Assembly: GCA_025738555.1 (NCBI GenBank)
Contig: JAOVFP010000020.1
Span: 682,001 to 746,000, forward strand
Direction: 5' to 3'
Length of the DNA: 64,000 bases
Source: Cyathus striatus
Taxonomy: Eukaryota; Basidiomycota; Agaricomycetes; Agaricales; Nidulariaceae
A program made the position numbers and the translations under genes. Shown in pieces: positions 61,275 through 64,000 of this stretch; position 1 is the stretch's first letter, and every line of letters starts with the position of its first letter. The notes beneath the pieces were generated by a model. It did no database searches. It had not been told where the DNA came from and was given only the letters and a program-made list of their open reading frames with translations.

Positions 61275-62584
61275 TAGGGCTGCCAACTGTAACTATACAA
61301 AACGGTTATGGCTTGTATGGTACAGTATATATTGCCATATTGTATGAGTGAAATAAATTGCTCATATGGTACAGGTACGGGACAGTTTTCACCTGTAATT
61401 AACCATACCGTATAACCATTTACGGCTGTATATATGGCTTATTTGAGTGGCCTCAATGACATACCAAGAAGCCTGGTGTGGATCATCTTTTCATTCATTT
61501 TTACTTGTACTTTTATGCTAATTACCACTGAAATTGGTGTTCAGAAATGACTTGATAGAAATGCCTTTGGTTATAGTCAACTGTATGAACACATACTGTC
61601 ACTTAAGAAGCCTAATAGTGTATATGATTGAACACATACAGATAATATATTACTGTATGTTTCCCACTGTTTCCTCTATTTAACGCACCTTGATGCTTTC
61701 GCCTTCAGACCAGATAAATTCAACACTCATCTGTCATATACTTCACACAACACTTGAAGTACTTAAATATGTATATGTGACATAAAAATACAGTAACATG
61801 GCACCTTTCTGCTCCGACTTTTCTCCATTCATTATTCAATTCTAGGTACTTCATATCTCTTCGAGCTGAAACAACATTTTTAATAAAATAACTTAAGGTG
61901 CATTTAAATGATAGCATGTCATATGTGACAAAATATAAGAGAGTAAGGCTGAAGAAATTTTGAAGGTGGACTGAATGTGTTGCAGGATTGCTCCAAAGCA
62001 CCTCGACAAGGCGTGGGAAAGCATGAGAAATACTGTCAGCAAAACATTTCGCGAAAAAACGTAGCTTCTAGTCAATTTAATATTATGTTGCTATTATAAC
62101 ATTTAGGATCATTTAATTATACATGAGAACAATATTGTACAATGAGAATGTGGAAAATGGAAGAAAAACCATGGCACCCCTTCCCTATGGTGATTAATTT
62201 CCCATTCGGAGCAGCATAGTTGTGCAAGTCTCAAGCCAAAGATGATTTGCAGCCTTATGATTGTAAAACATTACAGCAAGCTTCAGAGGGTCTGGGTGGC
62301 TGGTGGCTCAAGGTAGTTTATGTATAACTAAAACTTATTCTACTTATGCATTATGTATGTTGTATATTTTGTGCATATTATACCTGTTGAGTGGAAATTT
62401 CAGATCTTACAAAAATAATTCAGTATCTATCATAACTGTAAACCGTAAACAGCCATATTTGTACCTGTACTGTACCGTAGAAGGTTCAAAAAATGTCTGT
62501 ACAGTATGGTTATGGCTACAACCTGTACCATAGACAGTTTACTTTATACAGCCATAAACTATTATGGTACAGTTGGCAGCCCTA
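61275..62584. mobile_element. non-autonomous hAT-like element, 1,310 bp, target duplication GTAAGTAT
   Basis: The left end TAGGGCTGCCAACTGTAAC and the complement of the right end TAGGGCTGCCAACTGTACC agree at 18 of 19 bases. TAGGGCTGCCAAC-type ends are classic for hAT elements. The exact 8-bp direct repeat GTAAGTAT flanks it (61267-61274 and 62585-62592). Short TATGGTACAG/CTGTACCATA motifs recur in both subterminal regions. It has no ORF above about 95 codons. The left duplication overlaps the right duplication of the neighbouring element by four bases. Confidence 0.9.
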
Positions 62585-62776
62585 GTAAGTATCCAATAAG
62601 TAGCATTTGAAGTGGTTATGGAAAGGTACATAAAAGAATTTAAAGTAATTTGATATCCAGGCTTTTTAAATGAGTAGAGATATTTTGATGATGAGAATAC
62701 GTCTAATTTATGTGAGGTTTGATACAGTGACATTGTGTTCCGTGCACGGTGCGCGACAACTCGAAGAGAGGTGGGT

Positions 62777-62938
62777 GCTGACTAATGTACCGCGCATGCA
62801 CAGCCACTACGCATTTTGCATCTCCAGAGCTGCTGACTAACGCACCGTGCATGCACAGCCACTACGCATTTTGGATCCCCAGAGCTGCTGACTAAGAAAT
62901 TCCGTGCATGCACAGCCACTATGCATTTTGGATCGCCA
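62777..62938. repeat. tandem repeat, about three copies of a 55-bp unit
   Basis: Units at 62777-62831, 62832-62886 and 62887-about 62938, each with GCTGACTAA at the start and GCATGCACAGCCACTA then GCATTTT inside. Units 1 and 2 are exactly 55 bp and differ by a few substitutions; unit 3 is more diverged. The repeat is GC-richer than the flanking transposon sequence. Function unknown. Confidence 0.8.
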
Positions 62939-63350
62939 ACGCAAACCAATGCAAACAAATAGGGGAAGCAAGCTTCCCCAATTATTTATTCTTAAGAGCT
63001 CATTGTCCATATCATTCGAAACCCGAAACCGACTTCCAGCCAGGACCCAGCGTAAACTTACATTTGCGTGAGGCTGCAAATACATACCTACCGGGAAGCA
63101 CCAACTGGAAATGTATATATATATATGTATGGGGTTATTAGCTGTCCTGGGCTTCTCTCCATTCTTCAGGTCAGGAAAGGTTAGGAATGATGAGAAGAAC
63201 TAGTCTTTCCGTTGGTACGTTTTTCGAAAATCCAACTCAGATGGTGCTACCCTACAGTTGCTTGAACGAGAAAGGGAACGAGCCCCCCTCCATATTTACT
63301 ACAAGTGCTTACAGGTCTCTGCAGGTACTATCCTCCGCAAATTCTCCATT
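62939..63350. other. intergenic region upstream of the right-edge gene
   Basis: About 410 bp, including an alternating TA run at 63113-63126. It presumably contains the promoter of the gene starting at 63351. No other feature was seen. Confidence 0.4.
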
Positions 63351-64000
63351 ATGGATACACCAGTATCTACATCACTCACTATGATTATTCATGCAACCAC
63401 CCTGGCTTGTTGTAAGTAGCTTCTTCTGAATTCGCATCTGTTCATACCCGCCTGATTCCCAAGTGTTCGCTTTCAAATCAGTCGCTGCGCTTGGAGTGCA
63501 AGTTTGGAAGTACCTGATATGTCTGGGTAAAGAAATAAATTATGTATGGGGGTAATTTTCATCTCATATACTTACATCCCGAACTTACTACTGACGATTA
63601 ACCTTAGTAGAGGAAGATTATCCACGAAGCTTCTGTACTTTAGCACTCGTTATATTCCTTTTGCCCAAATGTGAGTTTTAATTCATGTCGAAAAAGAAAG
63701 AAAAATGACCTTCTAGGACAGTGTTCATATAATAGTACTAAGTTTGTTTGATTGTGATGGTACAAGCAGTATCTGTAACTCTAAGGCCGCATTAAAAGTT
63801 GGTCTTTGTCAAGGAATTTTAACGTGCGTGGAGATCATTCAACTTGCACGCGGTATGTGGATTATTTCTTATATCATCATTGTACTATCATTCTGATAGC
63901 CCGTCTGTGCATCCAGTACATACTCTCTTTAACCGAAGTCGGGCTGCGAGAAAAATATTACTCGGGATTGTTATAACGAGCGCTGCACTAGAGTGGGCCG
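63351..64000 (+). CDS. multi-pass membrane protein resembling the DUF6533 family, truncated by the window end
   Basis: Five exons splice in frame: 63351-63411, 63464-63551, 63608-63670, 63722-63852 and 63917 to the edge. The product starts MDTPVSTSLTMIIHATTLAC, then 'AALGVQVWKYLICLGKEINY', 'GRLSTKLLYFSTRYIPFAQ', 'NSKAALKVGLCQGILTC', 'VEIIQLARVHTLFNRSRAAR' and 'KILLGIVITSAALEWA'. The pattern 'VWKYLICLGKEINYVW...KLLYF.TRYIPF' and 'ARVHTLFNRSR' followed by a helix closely resembles basidiomycete DUF6533 seven-helix proteins, which usually show 'YDYLLTFxxEVxxVW', 'KLLYLxxRYLPF' and 'LRxYALxxRSR'. The fourth exon's acceptor at 63721 was chosen over a nearer CTAG because only it restores frame. Role unknown. 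Confidence 0.62.

Noticed and set aside
1..64000. CRISPR array, operon or prokaryotic-type system
   Set aside because: No regularly spaced repeats; all genes are intron-bearing eukaryotic genes with separate promoters.
1..64000. Secondary-metabolite or degradation gene cluster
   Set aside because: Neighbouring genes belong to unrelated housekeeping and secretory functions; no backbone synthase, P450 set or shared regulator is present.

Overview
The window is nuclear DNA of a filamentous basidiomycete, most likely an Agaricomycete. Every gene is cut by short GT-AG spliceosomal introns, mostly about 45-65 bp. The families are typically fungal: RPL10, ATP20, an Skt5/Chs4-type chitin synthase activator, an OPT transporter, a GH16 glucanase, secreted amidases and a 7-TM protein resembling the mushroom DUF6533 family. 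Gene calls come from splicing open frames by hand and matching the joined peptides to families I know. No database was searched.

Layout. 0-0.75 kb: ribosomal protein L10 (minus, cut by the window edge). 0.75-3.6 kb: no convincing gene. 3.66-5.24 kb: a GH16 beta-glucanase (minus) that is intact except that no ATG precedes its signal peptide. 5.5-10.1 kb: WDR24/Rtc1 of the SEA/GATOR2 complex (minus), divergent from ATP synthase subunit g (plus, 10.3-10.9 kb). 12.0-22.0 kb: four minus-strand genes: a possible small secreted protein, an F-box/LRR protein, an Skt5/Chs4-like Sel1-repeat protein ending in a CaaX box, and a large protein with two BTB domains and a C-terminal CAP-Gly-like domain. 23.6-27.2 kb: secreted phosphoesterase-type acid phosphatase and a degenerate kinase-like protein (both minus). 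28.5-41.9 kb: three plus-strand genes: a serine-rich disordered protein with a one-base frame break, an OPT oligopeptide transporter, and a PH-like protein whose domain is split by a long insertion. A small minus-strand gene is probably hidden between the first two. 42.2-50.2 kb: a secreted histidine-phosphatase-like protein lacking the catalytic motif, two tandem secreted amidases (the second frameshifted), and an orphan copy of the C-terminal region of mushroom caspase-like proteins. 51.4-56.8 kb: Spo7 and CSE1 (both minus).

56.8-63.3 kb is gene-free and full of transposable-element remains. Exact target-site duplications define three non-autonomous hAT-like elements (8-bp duplications) and one solo LTR (5-bp duplication). 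A tiny TA-flanked MITE is also present. Four of these lie almost end to end between 59.4 and 62.6 kb. A three-copy 55-bp tandem repeat follows, then the start of a 7-TM gene that runs off the right edge.

The genes do not form a pathway cluster. They are ordinary housekeeping and secretory genes with a lineage-specific tail. I found no convincing new multi-gene system. The items most worth follow-up are the back-to-back transposon chain, the BTB-BTB-CAP-Gly protein, the start-codon loss in GH16, and the decaying amidase duplicate.
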